Positions 45,678 through 53,579 of a stretch of 64,000 nucleotides of DNA are shown in pieces. The stretch spans positions 62,001 through 126,000 of the forward strand of contig NZ_JGYP01000001.1 in NCBI RefSeq assembly GCF_000741525.1, in the 5' to 3' direction. Both the position numbers and the translations under genes were made by a program. The notes below the pieces were generated by a model, which was given only the letters and a program-made list of their open reading frames with translations, was not told the origin of the DNA and did not search any database. Within the stretch, counting starts at the first letter, position 1, and every line of letters begins with the position of its first letter. This DNA comes from Bifidobacterium bohemicum DSM 22767. Lineage in GTDB: Bacteria; Actinomycetota; Actinomycetes; Actinomycetales; Bifidobacteriaceae.

Positions 45678-47105
45678 TCAGATCCATTCGTCCGGTTCAA
45701 TGCCCTGCGGCCCGACGAATTCGCCGTTCGGCACATAGCTGGGTCGACCGGTATCCTCCAGAACCGCATCACCGTAAAACACGACATCTCGTCCGAAGGT
45801 CCAGTCGCCTTGTATCGTCACCGAATTGGCGGCCGCCAGCGACGGCAATGAATACGGGAACCGTTCATCAAAGTCGTTCACGTTTTTGTAATATCGAGGA
45901 TCGAGGCTGATGGCCGGGAAGATGTAGTTGCCGTCCTCGAGCTCGTACGAATCCGTCAGATGGAAACGATCGGAACGCATGATGAACAGGTCATCCGTGG
46001 TCTTGACCGGCAGGAACCTCATACGGTCGACCTTCACGCAAATCGCACCTTCGAACAACCCAATCGCGGCGCCCATCGCAGTCTCGAGCTGAACGACCTT
46101 CGGGCTTGTCGAATCCGTGGGATCAACCGTTTTGTAGTTACGGATGACGGGCAACGGCAGCAGACCTTCATACTCGTCAAGCTTCGCTTTGAGCGCATCG
46201 ATACGCACCCAGATGCTGTTGGTATTGAAATACGGGTGCCGCTCGATATCCTGAGCCGCGGAGTCATCCTTCGGGTCAACCTGTGTCATCTCGCGCAGAA
46301 TGAGGCGTCCGGTAGCTTTGTCACGCACGAAATGCCCGCCCTTTCGGTCCGCATATGTGCGTTGGGCGACCTCTACCATAAACGGCGCGCCGGTGTTCTC
46401 GAAATATTGCGCCAAGGTGCGCGACGGCCGTGCCCCGAGATTGTCGGAATTCGAAATGAACAGATACTTGAATCCAAGTTGTTGCAATACGTCAAGCAGG
46501 CCGGATTCGTAAATCGTGGAATAAATGTCACCGTGACCTGGCGGGCACCATTCCAGTCCGGGTTTGGACGGAAACTCGACGGGCAGACCTGTGGACAGAT
46601 CGATCTTAGGCTCCTGATGCTGGATGATTTCAAGTGGCACATCGCTCTGACGGAATTTACGGTTCCTCCTGATTGCAGCCATCGTATCCTCGGAGGTGCG
46701 GAACGAGTTCATGAACGTCAGAGGCAGAGGGACGCTCAAACGCTCTCGCGTCGTGAGGACCTGGCCCAGGATGACGTCAAGGAACCGCATGTTTTTGGCT
46801 TTGTGACGACGAACCGGCAACAAGGATTTGGCCTTGTCAAGCCCCATGGATGTGCCCAAGCCTCCGTTGAGTTTCAGGAAGGCCGTCCGGCTGAAGGCTC
46901 CCACCGCCTTGTCGTGGTCAATGGTCTGATAGACGTCATGGAAACTGGGTACGTTCGTCAACGGTTCAACGTCGGTCTCGCGAATCCAGGCGTTGGCCTC
47001 CTGATTCCTCCATGCCTCGTAAAGCTTCTCGAACTGGGCAATGGAGGTCTGGCTCATGTGTTGCTCGCGCATTTTCTGTGCCGAAATCTGGAATTTCTTG
47101 TCCAC
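45678..47105 (-). CDS. ugpA: UTP-glucose-1-phosphate uridylyltransferase (eukaryote-like UGP type)
   Basis: A 475-residue enzyme that makes UDP-glucose from UTP and glucose-1-P. It belongs to the UGP2/UDPGP family rather than bacterial GalU: AFLKLNGGLGTSMGLDKAKSLLPVR is the nucleotide-binding signature, followed by PLTFMNSFRTSED, EWCPPGHGDIYSTIYESGLLD, YLFISNSDNLGA and VRIDALKAKL. Bifidobacteria use this enzyme in galactose and lacto-N-biose use through the Leloir-like pathway. Start is a GTG at 47105 with AGGAGAGG upstream; the next Met is 13 residues in. A good promoter lies about 130 bases upstream. Confidence 0.93.
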   Translation of the reverse strand: MDKKFQISAQKMREQHMSQTSIAQFEKLYEAWRNQEANAWIRETDVEPLTNVPSFHDVYQTIDHDKAVGAFSRTAFLKLNGGLGTSMGLDKAKSLLPVRRHKAKNMRFLDVILGQVLTTRERLSVPLPLTFMNSFRTSEDTMAAIRRNRKFRQSDVPLEIIQHQEPKIDLSTGLPVEFPSKPGLEWCPPGHGDIYSTIYESGLLDVLQQLGFKYLFISNSDNLGARPSRTLAQYFENTGAPFMVEVAQRTYADRKGGHFVRDKATGRLILREMTQVDPKDDSAAQDIERHPYFNTNSIWVRIDALKAKLDEYEGLLPLPVIRNYKTVDPTDSTSPKVVQLETAMGAAIGLFEGAICVKVDRMRFLPVKTTDDLFIMRSDRFHLTDSYELEDGNYIFPAISLDPRYYKNVNDFDERFPYSLPSLAAANSVTIQGDWTFGRDVVFYGDAVLEDTGRPSYVPNGEFVGPQGIEPDEWI

Positions 47106-47231
47106 CTTCGCACCTCTCCTTGTTTTCGGTCTTCACGTTGTTTGCGTTGGTCGTAGAGGCTGGACCCGTAGCATGAACGTGATCATACCGACGCTTCAAG
47201 TCCAGGTCTGCCTTAACGCATCTAAGCAAAC

Positions 47232-47260
47232 ATCATACGTGTTCATTTCAAGAATCTCAA
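47232..47260 (-). promoter_or_regulatory. promoter of the UGP gene
   Basis: On the minus strand, TTGAGA (47260-47255) and TATGAT (47237-47232) are separated by exactly 17 bases, a good housekeeping promoter. It implies a leader of about 120 bases. The rest of the roughly 310-base gap up to 47420 shows nothing else clear. Confidence 0.6.
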
Positions 47261-47419
47261 AGCGACAGAACCGTGAAAGACCGAGAAAGCTTTATGGCAG
47301 CGTCCTCAATCGGCCCGACAACGGCGACGATGAACCAGTTATGAAACCGACGGAAACAATGGAATAGGACCACGGTCCAACCATGTTATCCTATGGATCT
47401 TCAAGAACCGCCCGAGTCG

Positions 47420-49627
47420 TCAGTGGCCGTTATCCGTTTTGGCTGTGACATGCGCGAAGTCCGGCACTTTGTTCCATTTGACCGTGTATCCTACGCCGTG
47501 AGCGCAGAAAACCGAATCCGGCGTGTTTTCCATATCCGTTTCGGGATCGTAGGCCATCCGGTCGATGACCGTCTGCGCATCATGGCAGGGTCTGTACCCG
47601 TCAAAAACGCAATTGAGCTGTCCTCTCCCGCGGGCGTAGGCATTGACCTCGTTTGAATAGTCGCGCATCTGCGACACCGGTGCCCGGCCTTCTATTACCG
47701 CATATTCGCCGTCATACATCGGAGTGTCGAACGTGCCGCTCATGCGCTGGATATCCGATATCGCACGACCCATCGTTTCTTGAGGCACTTCAAGACGAAA
47801 ACGATACCAGGGTTCAAGCAACTGGCAGGCGCCGCGCCGCTTGAGCTCCATCAGTCCTTGTCGCACGGCTCGGTAGGTGGCTTCGCGGAAGTCGCCTCCT
47901 TCGGTGTGTTTGTCATGTCCGCGCCCCGCAATCAGCGAAATCCTCATGTCGGTGATAGGCGAGGCGGTCAGCACCCCAAGGTGTTCCTTTTCGGCCAAAT
48001 GCGACAGGATCGCACGCTGCCAGTTACGATCGAGATCGTCAAGGCTGCATTTCGACCGAAAGCGCATACCACTGCCCGGCTGGCCGGGTTCAAGAAGAAG
48101 ATGGACTTCGGCATAGTGACGCAACGGTTCGAAGTGACCGATCCCCTCGCCACTCGCGCTGATGGTCTCGCGATAGAGAATGCCGCCGGATCCGCAATGC
48201 ACATCCATGCCGAAACGGTCGTGCAGCATCTGCACGATGACCTCCTGTTGCACTGCCCCCATCAGCTGGATCTGGATCTGTCCCAAGCGCGGCACCCAAC
48301 GTACCCCCAGGTTTGGGTCCTCATCTTCCAACGTACGCAAGGCCGTGAAAATATGGTGAAGTTCCGGGGTGACCTCAGCCGCCTGCACCTCAGGAGCCAA
48401 GTGCCCCGCCCCATCCTTGATCGGCGCCGTACGGTCATGCGAGCCGGAAGGCAGGTGCGCGTCTCGAGTCCCGACGTGATCTGCAGCACTGTCGCGAGCC
48501 GTTTCAACGCTGTTTACGGCTTCAACTGACTGAAGTCGATTGTCGTCGTCGGCTCCCGGCCAGACGGTATACGTCAGAACCGGTTGAAGTACCGCCGCGT
48601 CAGCGTCATCTTCAAATCCGAGTCCCTCACCCGGGAAAGTACGGGTCAATCCGGTCACGGCGCACACTTCACCCGCCTCGACAGTGTCGATCAACTCGTA
48701 TTTTGAGGCTGAATACCGGCGAATCTGGTCGATTTTTTCGCTCCAAGGCGTATCCGCGCCGGTTCGCGCATCATAAGTCCCCACCGGACTCGAGCCCTCA
48801 TCGGGGTCTTCAGGTAAACGTATGTTGCTCAAAGAGTCCTTGACCGCAAGTGACCCGCCCGTCACCTTGAGCCATGTCAGGCGGTTGCCTTGATTGTCAT
48901 GTGAGATCTTGTATACTCGCGCGCCGAAATCCTGCGGATATTGCCGTGCACTGGTGAAGCGTTCAAGTCCGGCCAGGAATTCGTCGACGCCCTTAAGTTT
49001 CAAGGCGGAACCCGAAAAACACGGGAAAAGCCGTCGCTCATTGACCAGGCGTCGTAGCGTCTGATCCTGAATGCGGCCGTCGTCCAGCAGCTGATTGACG
49101 GCGATGCCGGTGTCGTCGAGCAAAGCCACCTGTTCGTCACGGTCGAGTCCATCGATATTGTCTGCATCAACGCAGCCTTCAGAAAAACGGTGACGGATCA
49201 AAGAAAGCAAGGACTCTTTGTCGGCCCCGGTAACATCCATTTTGTTGATGAAGATGAACGTAGGAACGTTGTAGCGTTCGAGGATGCGCCACAACGTCTC
49301 GGTATACCCTTGTAGACCGTCATTGGCTCCGACCACCAGAATGGCGTAGTCGATCACGCGCAGCGTTCGTTCCATTTCCGCCGAAAAGTCGACATGACCC
49401 GGCGTGTCGAGTATAGTGAAAGCGACATTATCGGTCTGAAGAATCGCCTGCTTGGAAAAGATGGTGATGCCACGACGCTTTTCCATCGCGTCCGTGTCGA
49501 GAAAAGCGTCGCCGTGATCCACCCGACCGAGTTTGCGTATCTCGCCGGAACGATACAGCAACGCCTCACACAGGGTGGTCTTTCCTGCATCCACATGTGC
49601 GGCAATGCCGACCACCGCTCGTCTCAT
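47420..49627 (-). CDS. TetM/EF-G-like translational GTPase
   Basis: A 735-residue GTPase of the TetM/TetW/TetO family. G1 is AAHVDAGKTT (residues 8-17), switch II is DTPGHVDF, and G4 is NKMD. EF-G-like domains follow, and LLEPWYRFRLEVPQETMGRAISDIQRM matches domain V of TetM. It is about 95 residues longer than TetM: there is a low-complexity acidic insert (about residues 370-410), and the end has NTPDSVFCAHGVGYTVKWNKV, which classical Tet proteins lack but many Firmicute and bifidobacterial homologues carry. It is likely a chromosomal ribosome factor rather than an acquired resistance gene. No mobile element flanks it. The ATG at 49627 has a GGGGGAG site. Confidence 0.85.
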   Translation of the reverse strand: MRRAVVGIAAHVDAGKTTLCEALLYRSGEIRKLGRVDHGDAFLDTDAMEKRRGITIFSKQAILQTDNVAFTILDTPGHVDFSAEMERTLRVIDYAILVVGANDGLQGYTETLWRILERYNVPTFIFINKMDVTGADKESLLSLIRHRFSEGCVDADNIDGLDRDEQVALLDDTGIAVNQLLDDGRIQDQTLRRLVNERRLFPCFSGSALKLKGVDEFLAGLERFTSARQYPQDFGARVYKISHDNQGNRLTWLKVTGGSLAVKDSLSNIRLPEDPDEGSSPVGTYDARTGADTPWSEKIDQIRRYSASKYELIDTVEAGEVCAVTGLTRTFPGEGLGFEDDADAAVLQPVLTYTVWPGADDDNRLQSVEAVNSVETARDSAADHVGTRDAHLPSGSHDRTAPIKDGAGHLAPEVQAAEVTPELHHIFTALRTLEDEDPNLGVRWVPRLGQIQIQLMGAVQQEVIVQMLHDRFGMDVHCGSGGILYRETISASGEGIGHFEPLRHYAEVHLLLEPGQPGSGMRFRSKCSLDDLDRNWQRAILSHLAEKEHLGVLTASPITDMRISLIAGRGHDKHTEGGDFREATYRAVRQGLMELKRRGACQLLEPWYRFRLEVPQETMGRAISDIQRMSGTFDTPMYDGEYAVIEGRAPVSQMRDYSNEVNAYARGRGQLNCVFDGYRPCHDAQTVIDRMAYDPETDMENTPDSVFCAHGVGYTVKWNKVPDFAHVTAKTDNGH

Positions 49628-49763
49628 GGCTTACTCCCCCTATCGGTATTGAACGCTTCATAGCATACCGCAGTCTTCAACACATCGGGGAGCAATCCGC
49701 TCGAATGCCGGCAACGGGCCGAACTGATTGTCGCATTCATGCGCCGGCTCTGAAAGCAAGCAA

Positions 49764-49799
49764 GAAAAACCTGTCCCGACCCGTAAGACAAATCGGGCG
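49764..49799 (-). terminator. terminator after the merR gene
   Basis: On the minus strand CCCGA (49797-49793) pairs with TCGGG (49779-49775), and the sequence runs on through ACAGG to a T5 tract (49769-49765). The stem is short, so strength is moderate. It lies just beyond the merR stop. Confidence 0.5.
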
Positions 49800-49806
49800 C
49801 GGCCGA

Positions 49807-50274
49807 CTATCGTCTAAGTTCGTCGATCTTATCGTGCGCCTGCCGGCCGATTCGCGCGGCTTCTTCTTCGTCGCCGGTTTTAACGGCCTGCCAGTAACGA
49901 ATCTTAAGACCCACGTAGTCGGCACGAATGTCGAGTACGTGGCGCTCGCGCTCTATCCGCTGTTGCTGTTCACGCAGCAGTCCGACCTCATGATCGGCTC
50001 CATCGCCGCCTTCGTCGCGATGTTCCATGTAGTCGCGCATCTGATTCAAGGGCATGCCCGTGGCACTGAGGCACGCGGTGATCGACAGGGCCTGCAGGTC
50101 ATCGTCGCTATAGCACCGGTGGCCGGAACTTGGATCCCGGGCCACGGGTGCTATGATGCCGATTTGCTCATAGTAACGCAATGTGCTTTCAGGTAGCCCG
50201 CAATAAAGCGAGGCCTCGCGGATGGAGTACCAGCGCGGGGACTGAGTTTCGGAGGTGCCACGTGAATCGGTCAT
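49807..50274 (-). CDS. MerR-family regulator of the AdhR/NmlR thiol-sensing type
   Basis: A 155-residue regulator. The winged helix is WYSIREASLYCGLPESTLRYYEQIGIIAPVARDPSSGHRCYSDDDL (residues 15-60), followed by a dimerisation helix. It contains ITACLSATGMPL with Cys68 at the place of the conserved cysteine of AdhR/NmlR proteins (IKCLRxTGMPI pattern), which sense aldehydes, methylglyoxal or nitrosative/thiol stress. Two more cysteines are Cys25 and Cys54. The ATG is eight bases from a MerR-type promoter that carries the same operator as the promoters of the neighbouring reductase genes, so it very likely controls itself and them. Start at 50274 gives the full HTH. Confidence 0.88.
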   Translation of the reverse strand: MTDSRGTSETQSPRWYSIREASLYCGLPESTLRYYEQIGIIAPVARDPSSGHRCYSDDDLQALSITACLSATGMPLNQMRDYMEHRDEGGDGADHEVGLLREQQQRIERERHVLDIRADYVGLKIRYWQAVKTGDEEEAARIGRQAHDKIDELRR

Positions 50275-50281
50275 ATCCGTT

Positions 50282-50311
50282 ATGGTACGGACTTGAAGTA
50301 CTTGAAGTCAA
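50282..50311 (-). promoter_or_regulatory. MerR-type promoter of merR (operator site 1)
   Basis: On the minus strand -35 TTGACT (50311-50306) and -10 TACCAT (50287-50282) are 18 bases apart, longer than the usual 17, as in MerR-activated promoters. The spacer carries the dyad GACTTCAAG-TA-CTTCAAGTC (8 of 9 positions match as an inverted repeat). The transcript would start within a few bases of the ATG. Confidence 0.7.
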
Positions 50312-50339
50312 CTCCATATCCACCGAAGCACGGCCGGGC

Positions 50340-50684
50340 TTAGTCTTCCGGGACATCCGGTTTCGCGTCGTCGCCCCAGATTTCCTTGGCGCGATTGAAT
50401 GCCGACCAGGCCTTAGGCCACCCCACATAGAAGGACAAGTGGGTGATTTCGGCCGCAATCTCCTCCTTCGTGATGCCGTTGCCCTTGCCGATGTTCAGAT
50501 GGGCGTCGAGTTGCTCGGTGGCGCCCATGGCAATGATGGCGGCAATCGTGATCATGGAGCGATCATGCGGTGTAATGGTCTCGTCGTTCCACACCTCGCC
50601 GAAGAGGACGTCATCGTTGTAGTGCGCGAAATCAGGGGCGAACTGCCCCAGCTGCTCGCGTCCTGCGGTCTGTTTGATAGTCAT
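50340..50684 (-). CDS. carboxymuconolactone decarboxylase-family protein
   Basis: A 114-residue all-helical protein of the CMD/AhpD fold. Landmarks: FAHYNDDVLFGEVWNDETITPHDRSMITIAAIIAMGATEQLDAHLNIGKGNGITKEEIAAEITHLSFYVGWPKAWSAFNRAKEIW. The usual E-x-x-x-H and GW-P residues are present. There is no Cys-x-x-Cys, so it is not an AhpD-type peroxidase; it belongs to the decarboxylase-like branch seen with reductases and cupins in stress clusters. It starts 43 bases after the cupin gene and likely shares its transcript. The true substrate is unknown. Confidence 0.85.
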   Translation of the reverse strand: MTIKQTAGREQLGQFAPDFAHYNDDVLFGEVWNDETITPHDRSMITIAAIIAMGATEQLDAHLNIGKGNGITKEEIAAEITHLSFYVGWPKAWSAFNRAKEIWGDDAKPDVPED

Positions 50685-50727
50685 GCTTTTCCCTTATCCG
50701 TCGTGCGTTTCGGCTCGTACTCGAGTT

Positions 50728-51138
50728 TCAGACCAACTCGCTGTAAGTCTTACTGTCAACCGGTTCTAGCCATTCGTTGCTTGAACCATTCTGAGGCACC
50801 ATGACGGCCAGATGCGAGAACGGCTCGTCGGGACTGGCACCGTGCCAATGCTTGGTCTCGGGTGGGATGACCGCCACGTCGCCTGGGCGCAACTGACGAA
50901 CCGGCTCACCTTCGATCTGGTAATAGCCGCGCCCACCCACCGCAATCAGAACCTGTGTGGCCTTGTGGTGGATGTGCCAATGATTGGTGCAGCCGGCTTC
51001 AAACGTCACGTTGCTGACGGCCACGGTATCCGTGCCGACCAATGGCGCCAAATAGCTCTGACCCTCAAAATATCGGGCGTAGGCATCGTTTGGCTTCCCT
51101 AGCGGGAACGGACTGGGGTTGGTGAATGTGGTGGACAT
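50728..51138 (-). CDS. single-domain cupin
   Basis: About 136 residues forming one cupin barrel. Motif 1 is CTNHWHIHHKATQVLIAVGGRGYYQIEG (G-x5-H-x-H-x-x-x-x-E-like, with Gln for Glu), and motif 2 is PGDVAVIPPETKHWHGASP. The histidines for metal binding are present. Such cupins are often found fused or next to carboxymuconolactone decarboxylase proteins and act on small quinone- or lactone-like molecules; the reaction here is unknown. The frame opens at 51198 but ATG 51138 has GAAAAGAGAGA just upstream. It lies between an aldo-keto reductase and the CMD protein, all on the same strand. Confidence 0.87.
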   Translation of the reverse strand: MSTTFTNPSPFPLGKPNDAYARYFEGQSYLAPLVGTDTVAVSNVTFEAGCTNHWHIHHKATQVLIAVGGRGYYQIEGEPVRQLRPGDVAVIPPETKHWHGASPDEPFSHLAVMVPQNGSSNEWLEPVDSKTYSELV

Positions 51139-51241
51139 CAATCTCTCTTTTCTTGACGATAGGGACACATGGTTGCGCTTTTCCCGACAACCGAGCATAA
51201 AAGGCGAACCACGTGAGGACAGGTTTTAGCATGAAACGTAT

Positions 51242-52105
51242 TCAGCGCCCGCTGAATACGGGGAACGCGCTTGACCGACCGTAGTCGATGACTTTGGGTA
51301 TTTGGTGCAGCGTGAGCATATCCGCCTCGCTGATGACGAAATCGACATCCGCGTTCGCCCTGATGTGTTCCTCGGAAGAGGCTTTCGGCAACGGCAATGT
51401 CCCGATTTGCAGGCAGTACCGGATCATCAGCTGTGCCGCTGAGACGCCGTACCGCTCCGCCATGCCGGTAATGGTCGGGTCCCCCGCCATCTCACCGTGG
51501 GCGATGGGTGAATACGCCTCGACCAGAATGTCGTGTTTCTGCGCATAGTCAAGCAGATCGAACCTCGTGTTGCCAATGTGGGTGAGTAATTGGTTGACTA
51601 CCGGTTTGACGGTGCAGTGGTCGAGAATGTTGTCAAGGTCGACATCCTCGAAGTTGGAGACGCCGATTGCACGGACCTTTCCGTCTTCAACGGCCTCCTC
51701 CATTGCCTTCCAAGCCTCGAGGTTGCCTTCCAAGCAGTGGTCGCCCTCATGGAAATGGCTCCAAGGCTCGGGAGCGTGAATCAGCAACAGGTCGATATAA
51801 CCGATGTCGAGTCTGGTCAACGAAGCCTCTATCGATTCTTTGGCGGATTGGTAGTCCTTATGCTCGGCCCGAACCTTGGTGCTCACGAAAACGTCCTCAC
51901 GCTTGAGCCCGGAGTCGCGCACGCCTTGGCCGACCCCTCGCTCGTTCTCGTAGGCCTGGGCGGTGTCGATGTAGCGATACCCGCATGCGATCGCCGTTTC
52001 GACCGCCTGCCCCGCCTTGTCGTCATCGATCAGCCATGTACCGAAGCCGAGCTTCGGAATCGTGACGCCGTTGCTCAACGTATATGCCTCATCTAGTACC
52101 GTCAT
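51242..52105 (-). CDS. aldo-keto reductase (AKR5-like)
   Basis: A 287-residue NADPH-dependent TIM-barrel reductase. The catalytic tetrad is visible: Asp and Tyr in YRYIDTAQAYENERGVGQGV, Lys in VFVSTKVRAEH and His in IDLLLIHAPEP. GVSNFEDVDLDNIL and the cofactor-binding LPKASSEEHIRAN follow. It resembles 2,5-diketo-D-gluconate/methylglyoxal reductases, which reduce small aldehydes and dicarbonyls. Its promoter (52152-52181) has the MerR-type spacing and operator shared with merR. ATG 52105 follows GAAAGGTG. The cupin and CMD genes lie about 100 bases downstream and may be co-transcribed. Confidence 0.93.
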   Translation of the reverse strand: MTVLDEAYTLSNGVTIPKLGFGTWLIDDDKAGQAVETAIACGYRYIDTAQAYENERGVGQGVRDSGLKREDVFVSTKVRAEHKDYQSAKESIEASLTRLDIGYIDLLLIHAPEPWSHFHEGDHCLEGNLEAWKAMEEAVEDGKVRAIGVSNFEDVDLDNILDHCTVKPVVNQLLTHIGNTRFDLLDYAQKHDILVEAYSPIAHGEMAGDPTITGMAERYGVSAAQLMIRYCLQIGTLPLPKASSEEHIRANADVDFVISEADMLTLHQIPKVIDYGRSSAFPVFSGR

Positions 52106-52151
52106 TGTCGCACCTTTCGTATCATGCCGATTCTACCGGCGGTCAGTATCA

Positions 52152-52181
52152 ACTATAAAAACCTCAAGCACTCGAAGTCAA
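52152..52181 (-). promoter_or_regulatory. MerR-type promoter of the aldo-keto reductase (operator site 2)
   Basis: On the minus strand -35 TTGACT (52181-52176) and -10 TATAGT (52157-52152) have an 18-base spacer carrying GACTTCGAGTGCTTGAGG, an imperfect dyad of the same type as sites 1 and 3. The -10 is the strongest of the three. Confidence 0.75.
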
Positions 52182-52382
52182 TCGGGCTCACCGGACGACC
52201 GCCAAGGCGACTCCTACGGCACCGCTTGCAATCACCGGCGTGATACACGATTCCGATTCGCCACGCCGACCCTGCGATGAGCCCATGTGTCCGCCCGAGG
52301 AGACGAACCTTTACAAGGTCTGCCGATTCCGCATCCACAATCGCCCCAACCCATCAGTCGGGGCAAAGGCGGCATCCGGGAC

Positions 52383-53426
52383 CTACGCTTCCGCGACAAC
52401 GATCAGCGATTTGATCGCCTCGCGTTCGTCCATCGCCTCATATGCCTGCTGGATGTGATCCAGGTCGAACCGTTTGGTGAACACGCGTCCCGGTTCGATC
52501 CGGCCATCGAGCACGGCGTCGAGCAACACGTTCTTATCGTAGGTCGTCACCGAAGCAATGCCTCCGCGCAAGCCTATATTGCGCCAGAACAGTTCGGTGG
52601 TGTTCAGCTCGCTGTTCTGCGGCACGCCCACACGCCCAACGATGGATCCCGGACGACCGACCTTCAAGGCGGTGATCGTGGATTGCTCGGTTCCCACGCA
52701 CTCAAGTACCGAGTCGGCTCCGGACCCTCCGGTGAGCTCCATGACACGTTCGACGGCCTGATCACCCCGTTCGGCAACGATATCGGTAGCTCCAAATTCG
52801 CACGCCATGCGCTGGCGATCGTCATGTCGGCTCATGGCGATGATCCGTTCCGCGCCGAGTGATCTCGCGGAGATGATTCCGCACAGCCCCACGGCCCCGT
52901 CGCCCATGACCACGGTGGTGTCCCCGGTCTTCACTTCCGCGCTTACGGCGGCGTGATAGCCCGTGGCCATCACATCGGAGAGGGCAAGCAGGCTGTTGAG
53001 CCGTTCATCGGAATAATCCGAAGGTTTGCCGGGAATCCTGACCAAAGACCAGTCCGCGCTTGCAAAACGAAGGTATTCGGCTTGGTACCCGGCATTGCCG
53101 CCCGGTTCCTGATTCATGCAGTTGCCGTCGAAACCGGCACGGCATGCAGCACATCTGCCGCAACCGTGGGTGAACGGAACGACGACAAAATCGCCTGGCC
53201 GCACAGCCGTGACCTCCGGGCCGACCTCCTGCACCACGCCAATCGCCTCATGACCCGCCAGCGACCCATGTTCACGCTTCGAAATCCCGCGATACCACCA
53301 CAGATCCGATCCGCAGACGCACGCACGCAGGATACGGATAATCGCGTCGGTCGGTTTTTCAATCACCGGCATCGGAACTTCCGTAGTCTGCATTCGCCCG
53401 GGCTCTACAAACATGGCCGCTTTCAT
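52383..53426 (-). CDS. zinc-dependent alcohol dehydrogenase (MDR family)
   Basis: About 347 residues of the medium-chain dehydrogenase family. The catalytic zinc residues are in RACVCGSDLWWYRG and GHEAIGVV. The structural zinc loop is CGRCAACRAGFDGNC with four Cys. The Rossmann motif is VVMGDGAVGLCG, and YHAAVSAEV and VLECVGTE follow. Family members reduce or oxidise alcohols and aldehydes, with some acting on glutathione-independent formaldehyde or quinones. The frame opens at 53471 but ATG 53426 has GGAAGGAAAA right before it. It is divergent from a second aldo-keto reductase, with the MerR-type site 3 between them serving both. Confidence 0.92.
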   Translation of the reverse strand: MKAAMFVEPGRMQTTEVPMPVIEKPTDAIIRILRACVCGSDLWWYRGISKREHGSLAGHEAIGVVQEVGPEVTAVRPGDFVVVPFTHGCGRCAACRAGFDGNCMNQEPGGNAGYQAEYLRFASADWSLVRIPGKPSDYSDERLNSLLALSDVMATGYHAAVSAEVKTGDTTVVMGDGAVGLCGIISARSLGAERIIAMSRHDDRQRMACEFGATDIVAERGDQAVERVMELTGGSGADSVLECVGTEQSTITALKVGRPGSIVGRVGVPQNSELNTTELFWRNIGLRGGIASVTTYDKNVLLDAVLDGRIEPGRVFTKRFDLDHIQQAYEAMDEREAIKSLIVVAEA

Positions 53427-53475
53427 TCGTTTTCCTTCCGTTGACTCCACGGCGATACGCGCCGTGACCATCTAC

Positions 53476-53511
53476 AGCGTATTGACTTCAAGCGCTCGAA
53501 GTCAATACGGT
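53476..53511. promoter_or_regulatory. bidirectional MerR-type promoter (operator site 3)
   Basis: A perfect 10-bp inverted repeat (TATTGACTTC 53480-53489, GAAGTCAATA 53498-53507) around AAGCGCTC. It contains TTGACT as -35 on both strands. Each is followed after 18 bases by a -10: TACGGT (53506-53511) toward the plus-strand reductase and TACGCT (53481-53476) toward the dehydrogenase. One MerR dimer could switch both genes. Confidence 0.75.
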
Positions 53512-53579
53512 GGTCAACGGGGTCGCATCAAGACGATGCGCGCCGGCCACAAAGCAATGGCAGAAAGAAAGGCAACGAC

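Noticed and set aside
45960..47156. A 398-codon frame opposite the UGP gene
   Set aside because: The UGP enzyme on the minus strand is certain; the plus-strand frame has no recognisable domain.
47420..49627. Calling this gene tet(W) or tet(M)
   Set aside because: It is too long, carries an extra C-terminal motif absent from Tet proteins, and has no mobile context.
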